In this document: positions 23,703 through 34,224 of the stretch, in pieces
Layout of the letters: each line of letters begins with the position of its first letter
Numbering within the stretch: the stretch's first letter is position 1
NCBI RefSeq assembly: GCF_050947875.1
Contig: NC_134572.1
Coordinates: 130,694,105-130,758,104 of the forward strand
DNA: 64,000 nt
Reading direction: 5' to 3'
From: Dermacentor variabilis
Lineage: Eukaryota > Arthropoda > Arachnida > Ixodida > Ixodidae
Notes under the pieces: model-generated
Seen by the model: only the letters and a program-made list of their open reading frames with translations
Told to the model about the DNA's origin: nothing
Database searches by the model: none
Position numbers and translations under genes: made by a program

Positions 23703-26700
23703 TCCACAGTGAACTTTTCTGGTGACGCTACCATGTTCCCATCAAACCTAAATATGAAACACTCTTAACAACAGTAGCTGATGTTCGCGCAATTGAATAA
23801 ACATAAGGTGGCCAAAGCACTTTGAAATTTACAGCTACCAAGCTGAATTTTTTTTTGCTAAGGCTGAATCTTAATGGCTATCCCCACACTTCCTAGAACA
23901 AGCAGACTAATGAACATAACGCAAGGTTGAGTGCAAAGTTGAGATAAGCTGCTCCTGAATCTACAGTGGAAAAAATGGGAGCATTAGAAAAGCAACACAC
24001 CTAGAGATTACAGACCCGTTCACAGGTTTCTAGAGGCTTGAGTAGTCGTTTTTAATTTTTCAGCTGTGTTCCCCCGGCGCACTTCTCTGATAGCGCGGAT
24101 CTGTGAGTTGCTTCCCCGTGCGTTTCATTAATCAAGTCTTCGGACGCTAATATACCGTTCGGCACAAAATAACTTGAGATGGGGCTGTGAGTGCGAGCGC
24201 AGGCGGCGTACACCACTATACAGAAAAAACTTTGCTAGTAACTCAGAAACCATAGATACCACGCTACTCCTCCCACTTTTCTCGTTATATGGCTTTTACT
24301 ACGTGCCCCCGCTATGACTGGGATATGTAAATATAAATGGTGTGCGTAGAATTTTTTCTGTCGAGCTTCTTGGATGTAATAAAATGGCACTTTCAGTCTC
24401 TGTTCTTTTACGGATTCTCATTTTGTAGGCGACATATTATTTTTCCTATACCCTGTCTCGTATTTGCTTTAGCTTTGTATCATCAGGGTTCGACATCAAA
24501 GTATTTGTGCACATTCTAGACTCTCTTCAAAATCCGCTCTCGGAATTTTTTGTGCTCACGCTTAATGATACAGGCGGCACTCGCTCTGCATAGCCTCCGA
24601 GATTTAGCAGCCCACGCGGCAAGCAACGGGCCCAGTAAGATCTTGGAGTGCATAGATTACAGAGGGGTGCTTGCATTTCGCAGTTTTTATATATAGCGCC
24701 ACAACCTAAATTTTGCGTACACGTGACGCTATTTGACAGTGCGGAGCGTTACCATCTTGTACGCTAAGCTTTACATACCTAATGCTCAAGCCGTGGAATC
24801 AGTAACTAAATACTTCTTAAGATGCCGAAACGATAGTTCGCTGCACTATAATACAGCAACATGGAAACTCAATGCAGTAGACATCGAGCACGCGCAATTC
24901 GCCCATGAGAAAATGCTATAAAAAGTGTAAGATTGAACGCACTGTACGGATCGGGGAGCGAAGTTTTCATGAGCTATCCAGGTGAAGTGGCGCATTACAT
25001 GAGAAATTCACCACAAATTTCGCTGACGAACGCATCCCTCAGCCACCGTGGTGGACCTGGCAGAGTGACTGGAAGCTTAATTCAGCATTAAAACCTTTTA
25101 AAAAACAAGCCCCTGTTCAGCGACCTCGCATGCACTCGATCAAGACGAAGGTACAGTTGGCCGTCGACAGAGCAGTTCCATGGTGAATTGTACTTGTCTG
25201 AGAGCTTTTTACGGTCTCTTTGGTTGCATCTATTGTTGTTTTCCATAACAGGAGTTCCGCTGAAGTTACTTGGACGGTGGTCAAATATTCGCGGGTGCGA
25301 CTTGTTGGCCTGACGCCGCGGGCAATCAAACAGCTACTGGGCAGACGAAGCGGAGTACTGGCAGCTCCCAGGGATGAATGAATGAATGAATGAATGAATG
25401 AATGAATGAATTTATTAATTAATCTTTTTGACTATATACAACGTTCTATCGCTTGCTGGCGTCAGCACCGTGCAAAGAAATGGGGCGGCCTAAATCGTGT
25501 GAACGAAAGACAGCTCATACCCAGAGTGCGCCTATCTTGCTCGAGAAGGAAACTACTCTTAAAACAAGAAGTCTCCCCTCGGCGGCAAACCAAATCTTTA
25601 TCAGCAGCTTCAGTCTCTTAGAAACCATTGGTGGACGGAATCATATAGAAGAATATGCCGAATAAATGTTCCGCGCTTTGAAAAGAGATCATGCTACGAG
25701 ATAGTGAAAGAAAGTGACGCTTTTCGTTATGAAAAAAATGTTGCAATTGGTTTTATTAGAAATCGACGGCAGGTCAGTTCTCCAGAGCTTGATGGCGCTT
25801 AAGCCTGTACTTCTTTCTCTGAGCTGAAAAGAGTGCCTGCACAGCGGCACGCGAAAATATGTGTATATACACCGGGAAGAGAAATGTCGCAACTTCGCAG
25901 CGTCATTGTCTCAATACTTATTTGCTGCCTTGCCAATAGTGTAATGCACCAGTTGGCGCATGACAAAGGAATACTACGGCGACATGCTCTGGATCAAGGA
26001 ATATGGGCTTAGATGTAATTGTATCAATACGGAGATTTCTTTTCGTGTCTCCCCATCAAAGGATGGCTGGCACAAGCGGTAATAGAAATTTCTCATTTGT
26101 GTCTGTGTCAGGTATATTGCCCACAATGCTGTGGAATGCTGCCTTTATGCCAGATATACAGAACATATGATTCCACGGCTATATCGAATGACAGGAAGTT
26201 TTGGTGTTCCCCAATTCCGGCATTGTAATTCATAGCCGAAATGAAAACTAATTGACTGCCGCTTACAAGGTAATTAGTCTCATTTTTACCCACTAGAAGG
26301 TTAATTAAACATGGTTTCCTGGCTGCCTGAAAGCAGCACTTGGCAATTTCAAACGTACGTTAATACAAAAATCGGCGTCGGTATTGAAGTTCCATCTCGT
26401 CAGAGGAAACATTTGCTGGAAATAGAAAGTGGAAGGCAAGCGAAAAAAAAAAGAGCTACATTCTGTACTAAGACACAAAGTAATGATATTAGTAACTATT
26501 TCTTTCGTGCAAATTAGTAAAGTTGAACTTAAAATATATGTGTTTCGGCGCTGACGACAAACATAATCACTTTAATGTCTAAATCATTCGTAGAAAGGCA
26601 AGAATGATTAAACTTACGCGAGAAACAGTTATGGCCACAGGATTCCATTACGCGGTTCGGTGTCGATGTCTCTTATTAGAGGAAGACACACACTTTCCAG

Positions 26701-28565
26701 TAAATAACAGCTTAACAGCCAAAAGTGTCGTCACAAAGTTTATTTAAAGTCAGCAAGCATGACAGCATTAGGCTTGCGGCACGTAAGAGTTCCCGCGATT
26801 AACGAAAATCGTGAGGCCTGACAAGCTGCTGAAGTGTCTGCGCCCTGTTTTGAAAAGATACGTTTCTCAGTCGCGTCTCTACTGGTTTTTCTTTTTCCCG
26901 AAACGCAATGTCTTAGGCTGAAGGCGAGTAAGCCGCCCATTACAAGGCTGCCATGGTGTCACTTACGAAAATATTTCCTCCCAAGTGAGAAAACTTTCGA
27001 TTTGATACAACGAAAAGGCGGGATCCATTAGCTTATATCGAACATCTGACAGCTCTCACACGAGCACCACAGGAAGTGGAGACATGACATTGGTAGCCGT
27101 TGTAATGTCCCATCCAGCTTCTTCTTACAAATGGGTTGGACCTACAAGCTAAAATAAAGTGTCACTTTTTCATGTTACAATTTCGCCAAGCGAACTCTCG
27201 CTATGAGGGAGCACTTTGCAGCTTCGACCGGTGCTACCCTTTTGATATTAGATGCGTTCAGCTTGTAAGAAAGAAAGAAAGAAAGAAAGAAGGAAAAGAA
27301 AGAAAGGAAGAAAGGAAGAAGGAAAGAAAGAGTAGTAACAATACGTCCTTAGAAGTTACATGAACGGCAAAAGACAGCCTGCTTTGTGGCGACTGGCTGG
27401 CCACTTTTGCAATGGTTGCGTCGAAGGCGAAATGCCGGACAAATAACGGAAGCTTTCACTCTGTTTTGCTCAACACCGTCAAGGACTGCTTCGCTGTGCT
27501 GTTGCTGCGGAACTCTTCCTCGAAAAGATGAAACTGTATATCTTTCTTTGAAGGAAACATAAACGCAAGTAAGAGAACCACTTCGCCTGAGATATAACGA
27601 TAATGCTAGTCTATGGCCTTGTACATAAAAACACAACGTACGGAACACAAACATATGAATTTTCAGTACTCAAAGTACCGGAGAAATGTTGAGTGCATAA
27701 TTTGGTACCAGTAAAAACGAAAAAAAAATTAGCAATACCCAATAATTACCTGCAGTAAACATTTGCGTAAGATAAGATACAGTATAGGCTACATAATTAA
27801 CAGGAACCGCATTGACGAAGTGGAAGTAACTTATAGATGTTATGTAGAAATGCTGGTGAAAGTTGACTGTGTATGATATCTAAAAAAGCTGGTGGTTTGT
27901 TTTTTGCCAAGAAGCAGCGAAAACAAATTACGACTTTTTTTCGACTTCTTGGTGTACGAAATTTGGGGCCTTTTTTGCTGCAATTTGCGTGAATCTTTAT
28001 GTGTTTACTTTCCTAATTTCAGCATTATAATTTTTGTAACTGTGCTAAGCATGTAGACCTAGGAACAGGGCAAGCGCAGAGAAAAAATCCAGCAATATCA
28101 CGGCGGCATAAATAAGCTGGCATGATGCTCGCTCGACAGTGAGGCGTAAGCAGTCATGTTAGCCATGATTATCTACTAAGGCCGTGAAAGTTGCTCTGAT
28201 AGCGGTGTTAGTTAATTTATCTGCATGAAAGTAGCCCTAAATCATTACGCTGTGAAAAACAGCAGCTTCTACTTTTTGCCTTTCTGGTAACACTTAGGAG
28301 CAGCTTGGATGATGGCTGTCGCGTTTTCTGTACGTCAGGCGTATTTTTCTAAGTTTGATTCGTGTTATTGCGTAATTACTTGTCCAGATACTACCTGGAA
28401 TTATTTTTAAAATGTGTATCCGGAGGAAATATTCTATGTATCGAACCTTCCCTATATATATATATTTTAGGGCGCTGCTCTTAGCTAGGTGCCCGTTCCT
28501 GTGCCTGGCGCCGGCGTTCCTGGCGTAACCGAACGAACGAGAAAGAGCGAACGCGGAGCTCCACA
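23703..28565. other. long intergenic stretch with microsatellites
   Basis: No gene supported in about 4.9 kb. Visible are (GAAT)n at 25,374-25,411, followed by TTTATTAATTAAT, which may be the tail of a minus-strand retroelement, and a GAAA/GGAA tract at 27,268-27,334. All open frames are about 100 codons or less and lack domains. Confidence 0.4.
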
Positions 28566-28676
28566 ACTTCACTTCACTTCACTTCACTTTTATTTTCCGT
28601 AAAGACCCCTGAAATGGGGGTATTACATAAGGGGTGGGGTTTACAAATGTGCATTTTAATTGGTGGCCACATGAGT

Positions 28677-31439
28677 TCAGAGAAGAATATTAGTAATAAG
28701 CTTATCAGCAAACGTCGTTGAACAGGTGATTTCAGTTATGTGACCGGGCAGGCCGTTCCAGTCGCTTGATGATCGGCAAAAGAAGGACGCAGAGAAAGTT
28801 GTAGTTCGGCTGCGTGGACGGGTTACTTGCAAGGAATGCCCTGTACGCAGGGAATGGCGAGGGGGTGGGGCCAGCACATATGGTGCATGGTGGAGCGAAC
28901 TGTAATAGAACTTGTGAAAAAGGATTAACGAATCAATGCGACGCCGGGATGATAGCGTGTTTAAGGCGGACTGTGCTTTAAGTAGTGATACGCTAGTGTT
29001 ATAAGAATAAGAAGAATGAATGAATCTTGCCGCACGATTCTGAATTCTTTCAAGTGCATTGATAAGGTAAGTTTGATGTGGTGACCAGATGGGGGATGCG
29101 TATTCAATTTTCGGACGTACGAGCGTCTTGAATGCTAGTAGTTTGACGTGTTGCGGTGCATGACGCAGATGGCGTTTTAGGAATCCAAGTGTTTGGTTAG
29201 CAGATGCAGTAATGCGCGTAACATGAGCAGACCAGTCTAAGTCGTATGAAAGGGTGACGCCGAGGTATTTAAATGTGTCCACTTTTTCTAAGGTAGTATT
29301 AGTAATATTATACGGTGAGTATAAGGGCTGATGGCGGCGAGTGAAACACATTACTTTACATTTATTGGCGTTAAGGGTCATTAACCAGTGGTTGCACCAG
29401 CCTTGCACTTTGTTAAGGTCATTTTGTAAGATACTGTGGTCAGAGTCATTAGTAATTGTGCGGTAGATGACACAATCATCAGCGAACATACGTATTTGAG
29501 AGGAAACATTAAGGGGAAGGTCGTTAATATAAATAAGAAAAAGTAGGGGGCCTAGAACACTACCTTGTGGGACGCCAGAAGTTACAGGGAGGGGTGTGGA
29601 GGTGCGATTGTTGACATGCACTGACTGTGATCGGTTAGTGAGAAATTCAATAACCCAATTTAAGACGTCAGGGTGCAGGTTCAGCTGGGAGAGCTTGAGT
29701 ATTAGGCGTTGGTGAGGTAACTTGTCAAATGCTTTAGCATAATCCAGAAAAATGGCATCGATTTGGGTGTTAGCATCAAGATTAACGTGTAAGTCATGGA
29801 CGAACATAGCAAGTTGCGTTTCGCACGAGAGACCTTTACGAAAACCGTGTTGGGATGGGTGAAAATAGTTGTTAGCGTCAAGGAAGTGCATAATTTGGGT
29901 GAAAATGACGTGCTCCATTATCTTGCAGGGTACGCTGGTTAGGGAAATCGGTCTGTAGTTAAGAGGAGAGTTTTTATTACCTGATTTGTAGATTGGAACG
30001 ACCTGCCCTTCCTTTCATGTGACGGGGATGCTACAGGAGGATAAAGACTGTGAGAAGATTAATCTAAAGTACGATGCGCAGATGAGTTTAGTATTTTTTA
30101 ACAGTTTAGAGTTGATGCCATCCGCCCCAGATGACGATGAGAGTTTTAGCTTTTCAATTATTGCCGTTATGCCATGTTCAGTGAATTCGATCGGTGACAT
30201 AACAGATTGCACAGCTGACGGTGGTATAGGTAACAGAGCATCAGGTTCAGTGGTGAATACTGATGAAAACGCGCGGTTAAATGCATCGGCACACTCTTCT
30301 TCGGGGATTACTATATCGTTATGGTCGGCGATAGTGATAGCATTCGGTGGCTTGGGGTTTAGTAACTGCCAGAATTTCTGGGGGTTAGTGTTTAGTACAC
30401 GAGGCAATGTGTCATGGAAAAAAGAGTGTTTTTCGCGGCGTATAGCCGAGAGATAAACTTTCTCTGCCTCGTAATATTTGTCCCAGGCCACAGCACAATT
30501 GGTTTGCTTTGCCGACCGAAAAAATCGTTTCTTCCTGTTTTCTAGAGTTGATAATTTTTTTGTGAACCAAGGTTTATTGCTGTTAGTCGGTACTGAAACA
30601 ACTGGAATGTGGTTATTAGCAAGGTCGGTGATTTTTTGTTGGAAGATCGACCAATTTGCTTGAAGTGTGCGGTTGTGGAATTCATCACTGAAAGTGGGGT
30701 AGAAGGACATTAGTTCGTTGTTAATGGCTTCGTAGTTGCCTTTATCGTATAGGCGTATTATTTTATTCCACGATTCTCGTTTTGGAAAGCTAAAGTTAAA
30801 GACAGTGTGGATTACTTTATGGTCGCTAATTGCCGGGAGATACGATATCGAAGATAGGCTAGACGGATTGTTAGTTAATACGAGATCTAAAATGTTGGCC
30901 GAGTCATTCACCACGCGTGTTGGTTCTAAGACTAGCTGGGTCAAGTTGAAATTAAAGCAGACTTCGAGGAAATCATTTTCGGTTGTATTATGTGACGAAG
31001 GTGGATAGTTATCCCAACTGATATTAGGGAAATTAAAGTCTCCAAAGAGCAAAATCTGAGCGTTAGTGTATTTTTTCATTAGTACATCTAGGACACGGTT
31101 GAGCTTGTCAGTGAAGCTAGTGTCTGCTCGCGGGGGGCGGTAGCAAACGCCAAGTAGAATAGTTTGCGGTGTTGCACGAAAGAGTAGCCATAATATTTCA
31201 AGGTCACTTGGGTTGTGAACAACGGAGTAGGGCATCGTATTACTAACGGCGATGAGCACTTCGCCGCCTCTAGAGTGCTGGCGATCGTTACGGAAGACAT
31301 GGAAACCGGGTAGGTCATCCATGACCTCCGCGTCGGATACGTCAGCGGTTAGCCAGGTTTCTGTAAGTATCAACAAGTTACATCCAGATGATAAGACCAG
31401 ATTAGACACAACGTCACGTTTGGAAAGGAAGCTACGCAT
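28677..31439 (-). pseudogene. LINE A ORF2: endonuclease-reverse transcriptase, one nonsense codon
   Basis: Counting from the first Met at 31,439, ORF2 is 920 codons with one internal TGA (30,015-30,017, codon 475), where a TGG Trp codon is the simplest ancestor. Endonuclease: TETW at 26-29, GDFNFPNISWD at 133-143 and SDHK further on. Reverse transcriptase: NYRPISLTSVPCK just after the TGA, then DYAKAFDKLPH, SGVPQGSVLGPLLF, the catalytic FADD at 652-655 and KYLGVTLSYDLDW. A C-terminal domain without RNase H follows. The protein nicks target DNA and copies the element RNA there. The first Met comes one codon after the catalytic Asn (YSN), and the frame is open upstream to the ORF1 amber codon, so the real N-terminus lies upstream of this Met. 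Confidence 0.85.
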
Positions 31440-31516
31440 GTTAGAGTATATTGCTGAAATAGTACTGTTAGGGCGGGTTGTTGTTATCGAACGGTGTGTT
31501 GGATGACGGTGATGCA

Positions 31517-31532
31517 GCGATTGCTATTGGAT
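31517..31532 (-). promoter_or_regulatory. candidate stop-codon readthrough site between ORF1 and ORF2
   Basis: The minus strand reads ATC CAA TAG CAA TCG across the ORF1 stop (TAG at 31,524-31,526). Known type I readthrough signals are TAG followed by CAR-YYA; this site matches five of six positions (G instead of the last A), and CAA also precedes the stop, as in the classic tobamovirus context. ORF2 continues in the same frame, with 28 open codons and no ATG before the first Met. Readthrough would give an ORF1-ORF2 fusion. That use is inference. Confidence 0.5.
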
Positions 31533-32378
31533 TTCTTTTACACATTTTGTAGTTTCGTCGTACATGTACTTAGCAGATCCTATGAACAGAGTTTTGTAGC
31601 GTAATGAAAATGCAGCTGACTTGGTCCTTGCAAAAGCCAAAAGATGTTTCCGGGCATTCTGCACAGTACGAGAGTAGTCTTCGCGAATGCTATAGTTAGT
31701 GCCTTTCAACTTGCGGCCGTTAGACAGAATTTTTTCTTTTGTTTTATAAAAAAGGAACTTTACGATTATAGGACGGTTTCGGTTATCAGAATGGCGGCCG
31801 AGACGATGCGCACGTTCAATCGCCTCAGGATGCACGGTTATGTTTAATTGGTCGGCGCAAAGCCGAATGATTTCTTCCTCTGCCTGAGCGGCGGATGTAG
31901 ACGCACTTGGGTCGGGGATACCAAAGAAGACAAGGTTGTTGCGGCGGGCTCGGTTTTCTGCGTCATCGATGCGCGCTTCTATATCGGAGATTGCCCGTGT
32001 CGTCACGGCCGCAGAAGTCTTAAATGTTTCAACCTGTCGCTGCAGGTCCTCGATGTGTTGACAGTGGCTCTCGACGGCATGCATTCTTCTGTTTAGTTCA
32101 GAAATTGAATTGTTAGTCTCGACTAGTCCGCTTTTTAAACCTTGAATCTCGTTAATTAACTGCGATTGCCTAGCGGATAGCTTCTTTAGTTCAGTTAGTA
32201 TAGCGTTAGTGTCAGGGCCGGGGTTAGTTTCTATGTCGCCCGACAGTAGCAGCAAAGAGCGCGAGACATGAATACAATTCATTGCAATGGCAAACAGACA
32301 CTGGGGGCTCGGCAGCAGTACCAAAACATAGTTGCTTGATTTCTTAGCGTATAGACTATAAGACTGACTAACCTGCAT
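31524..32378 (-). CDS. LINE A ORF1: 2A leader plus L1-type RNA-binding protein
   Basis: From the ATG in the inner leader copy (32,378) this is 284 aa. Residues 1-54 form a hydrophobic leader (VLVLLPS, CLFAIAM, SLLLLSG) ending in GDIETNPG, a 2A ribosome-skipping motif with the break before Pro55. Residues 55-284 are the ORF1 protein: a coiled coil (about 60-140, with ELKKLSARQSQL and ISELNRRMHAVE), then an RNA-binding core (RRNNLVFFGIPD, AIERAHRLGRH, RPIIVKF, KGTNYSIREDYS) and a basic C-terminus. Such proteins bind element RNA as trimers and act as chaperones. The frame is also open upstream to the outer leader ATG at 32,690 (388 aa) and even into flanking DNA to 33,032; the latter is chance. 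I prefer the inner ATG because a TATA box lies 32 bp before the inner leader. The frame is intact. Confidence 0.8.
   Translation of the reverse strand: MQVSQSYSLYAKKSSNYVLVLLPSPQCLFAIAMNCIHVSRSLLLLSGDIETNPGPDTNAILTELKKLSARQSQLINEIQGLKSGLVETNNSISELNRRMHAVESHCQHIEDLQRQVETFKTSAAVTTRAISDIEARIDDAENRARRNNLVFFGIPDPSASTSAAQAEEEIIRLCADQLNITVHPEAIERAHRLGRHSDNRNRPIIVKFLFYKTKEKILSNGRKLKGTNYSIREDYSRTVQNARKHLLAFARTKSAAFSLRYKTLFIGSAKYMYDETTKCVKEIQ
32214..32240 (-). other. 2A ribosome-skipping motif (GDIETNPGP)
   Basis: Nine codons read GDIETNPGP, matching the 2A consensus D-[VI]-E-x-N-P-G-P exactly, preceded by a Leu-rich stretch as in active 2A peptides. The ribosome is expected to release the leader at Gly and continue from Pro. 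2A motifs are documented in some non-LTR retrotransposons of the CR1 and L1Tc types, where the leader can act as a signal peptide. Activity here is inferred. Confidence 0.8.
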
Positions 32379-32431
32379 GTTAAACAGCAGCAGTTTAGTG
32401 GACTGTATCGTGGCACAGCCACCGAGCCCAC
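32371..32431 (-). repeat. LINE A leader repeat, inner copy (61 bp)
   Basis: On the minus strand it starts GTGGGCTCGGTGGCTGTGCC and ends at the start codon in AACATGCAGGT. It is identical over 61 bp to 32,683-32,743, exactly 312 bp (104 codons) away, so both copies keep the same frame. The inner ATG is the preferred ORF1 start. ATGCAG|GTTAGT also resembles a splice donor. Confidence 0.85.
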
Positions 32432-32455
32432 AGGTTGGCGCGTGAAGGCGTTGGG

Positions 32456-32463
32456 CTTTTATA
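32456..32463 (-). promoter_or_regulatory. TATA box upstream of the inner leader
   Basis: TATAAAAG on the minus strand begins 32 bp before the 5' end of the inner 61-bp leader (32,431), the usual TATA-to-start distance. So the leader's 5' end is probably the transcription start, and the element carries a promoter monomer inside itself. Confidence 0.55.
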
Positions 32464-32682
32464 GGTGATCTGCCTGATGTTGCTGACGCAGGCAGCTCCA
32501 TGGTGGTAGGGCCGATCACGCTCGTCACAGGCGGCGCTAGTAGAAGCGTAGGGGGCGCTAGCGTGACTCGGCGATAGACAGCAGGGGCACGGCCAAGGCA
32601 CGGTTCCAGGCAGATTGAGGTTGATTGTGGGACAGCCGAGATGGTAGCGGGCAGAGCTGCGCCGATCAGTGCGATGATGAGC

Positions 32683-32743
32683 ACCTGCATGTTAAACAGC
32701 AGCAGTTTAGTGGACTGTATCGTGGCACAGCCACCGAGCCCAC
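32683..32743 (-). repeat. LINE A leader repeat, outer copy (61 bp) and element 5' end
   Basis: Perfect copy of 32,371-32,431. Its outer edge at 32,743 is taken as the element's 5' end, as expected if the parent RNA started at the same start site in an upstream promoter monomer. Translation from its ATG (32,690) gives a different hydrophobic N-terminus (VLIIALIGAALPATIS) in frame with ORF1. Confidence 0.75.
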
Positions 32744-33274
32744 CTGATGAAAAAGCTCTGAGAGGGCAGAGAGTGTGAGGAGAAAAAGGGGAGGAGGAGG
32801 GTTCAGCGAAAGCATAAGGCGGTAGGTGGAGGAGGAGGGTATGCTGAAAGAGTGAGAAGAAAAGCCTAGCGCCGCGCAAGACGTACACTGCGGCGACCAT
32901 GGCTGCGAGATGGCGCCAGAGTAGCGCCCGCCGACAGGGAGGTCCATCTGCGGCGGCGGCTGCGAATCGCGCCCACGTGTCACCCACGTGCTGCTTCTCG
33001 CGATCTCCCGATTGGCGAGGCAGTCGCGCCACACTTCGCTCCGTTAGCTATGAGCCGCACGACACAGATTGTCCGCACCAGCCAATAAACCGCAAAATGA
33101 AAACATGTATAGAGCTGCGCTCAAATTTTGGATTAGGAAGTATCGTAATCGCCTGTGTGCTATCTTTTTGCGTTACCGCGCTTATAGAAGTCGGTCATGT
33201 GATTAACAGTGCTTGTACGCGTTGGCAAACGTTTCTGTTAGAATTTTGCTACTATCAAGATCATTCATCGCGTG
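32744..33274. other. flank of LINE A
   Basis: Begins with a GA-rich tract (pyrimidine-rich on the minus strand, ending CATCAG next to the element), followed by GC-rich then AT-rich sequence. No gene supported. Confidence 0.4.
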
Positions 33275-33556
33275 AAATGACTCATCTATTCCTATTCCTC
33301 AGATAATAAGTCACGCAACATGCAGAAGCCTCCTCATGCTTTATTAGTGCCTTCAATCAGATTTTCTGTGCAAGCAAAATAGTCTAGCGTGCGTTCAGCT
33401 GGCACTGGAGCATCCACATGCTTTGCTTTCCGGTGCAGTGTTAGACAGTAATGCATAACACTGTACAGCAATACTGTACAGTTATGAATAACAGCACTCG
33501 CACAGGCGGTGTTCAATATGTAAAAGATTAAATGACTCATCTATTCCTATTCCTCA
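33275..33556 (-). repeat. inverted duplicate flanked by 27-bp direct repeats
   Basis: An inverted, nearly identical copy of 33,995-34,221 occupies about 33,310-33,529. It is bracketed by a 27-bp direct repeat starting AAATGACTCATCTATTCC at 33,275-33,301 and 33,530-33,556. Homology to the source stops 30 bp after an AATAAA signal, as a processed RNA would. Eight bases (TTATTATC on the minus strand) lie between the copy and the direct repeat instead of poly(A). It could be a 5'-truncated retrocopy or a templated insertion. The copy keeps the last 68 codons of the source frame open. Confidence 0.65.
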
Positions 33557-33858
33557 CATTTGACAATTTTTGGCAGTTTGGGGAGCCCAGAGAAAGGACG
33601 CTTCTACTTAAACTAGCCTCAATAGCTCATGGCACTTTTTCAAGAAAATCGACACAAAACTATGCTTTTTCGACACGGGTACAAAATTTTTAAATGATGG
33701 CAGCAGTGAAGACCGAGAAGCACCTCACTGGTTGTCAATATTCCGGTTGGAAGTATGGGCTGCCTTAACGTTCTCTCAAACAACGTTAGAAATTCAGGAC
33801 GGCGTGTTATTATGATAATGTTATTCGACTAACATCAAGTGCAACTTTATTTTCCACC

Positions 33859-34197
33859 ATGGTGTGCTTTTCCATCAGCGCTTCTACAGCGCAAGTAAAA
33901 ATTATTACGAGCAATCCTGCCCACTATGTGGGGTTTTTACTCACTCAAAAAGAGGCAGTCGGTTTCGGACTGAACTTCAGCCGAAGCTTGACTAGCCATC
34001 TAATCATTTACATATTGAACACCGCCTGTGCGAGTGCTGTTATTCATTACTGTACAGTATTGCTGTACAGTCTTATACATTACTGTCTAACACTGCACCG
34101 GAAAGCAAAGCATATGGATGCTCCAGTGCCAGCTGGACGCACGCTAGACTATTTTGCTTGCACAGAAAATCTGATTGAAGGCACTAATAAAGCATGA
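33859..34197 (+). CDS. hypothetical 112-aa open frame, source of the inverted copy
   Basis: The frame starts at an ATG in a strong Kozak context (CCACCATGG) and ends at 34,197. An AATAAA signal at 34,186-34,191 overlaps its end, and the inverted copy at 33,310-33,529 stops 30 bp further on, as if a transcript ended there. The product has a hydrophobic middle (IIYILNTACASAVIH) and five Cys, but I recognise no family. Differences between the copies include both silent and replacement changes, so selection cannot be judged. It may be the 3' part of a noncoding transcript or a dispersed repeat. AATAAA overlapping the stop codon is unusual for a coding gene. Confidence 0.25.
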   Translation: MVCFSISASTAQVKIITSNPAHYVGFLLTQKEAVGFGLNFSRSLTSHLIIYILNTACASAVIHYCTVLLYSLIHYCLTLHRKAKHMDAPVPAGRTLDYFACTENLIEGTNKA

Positions 34198-34224
34198 GGA
34201 GGCTTCTGCATGTTGCGTGACCTG

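Larger units (their letters stand above)
28566..32743 (-). mobile_element. LINE A: nearly intact CR1-group LINE with 2A leader
   Basis: A complete 4.2-kb element on the minus strand. Its 5' end is placed at 32,743, where the outer copy of a 61-bp leader begins. Next come a 251-bp segment with a TATA box, the inner leader copy, ORF1 (2A leader, coiled coil, RNA-binding core), ORF2 (endonuclease, reverse transcriptase) and a short 3' UTR. The 3' end carries the stem block GTAATACCCCCATTTCAGGG and an (AAGTG)n tail at 28,568-28,590. I found no clear target duplication. Only one obvious disabling change is seen (TGA in ORF2), so it is young. CR1/L2-group placement rests on domain order, the FADD motif and the 3' end type. 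Confidence 0.85.

Noticed and set aside
32378..33032. ORF1 of LINE A appearing to start at 33,032 (502 aa).
   Set aside because: The element's 5' end is at 32,743 by the leader repeat, so the first ~100 codons are flanking DNA that happens to be open.
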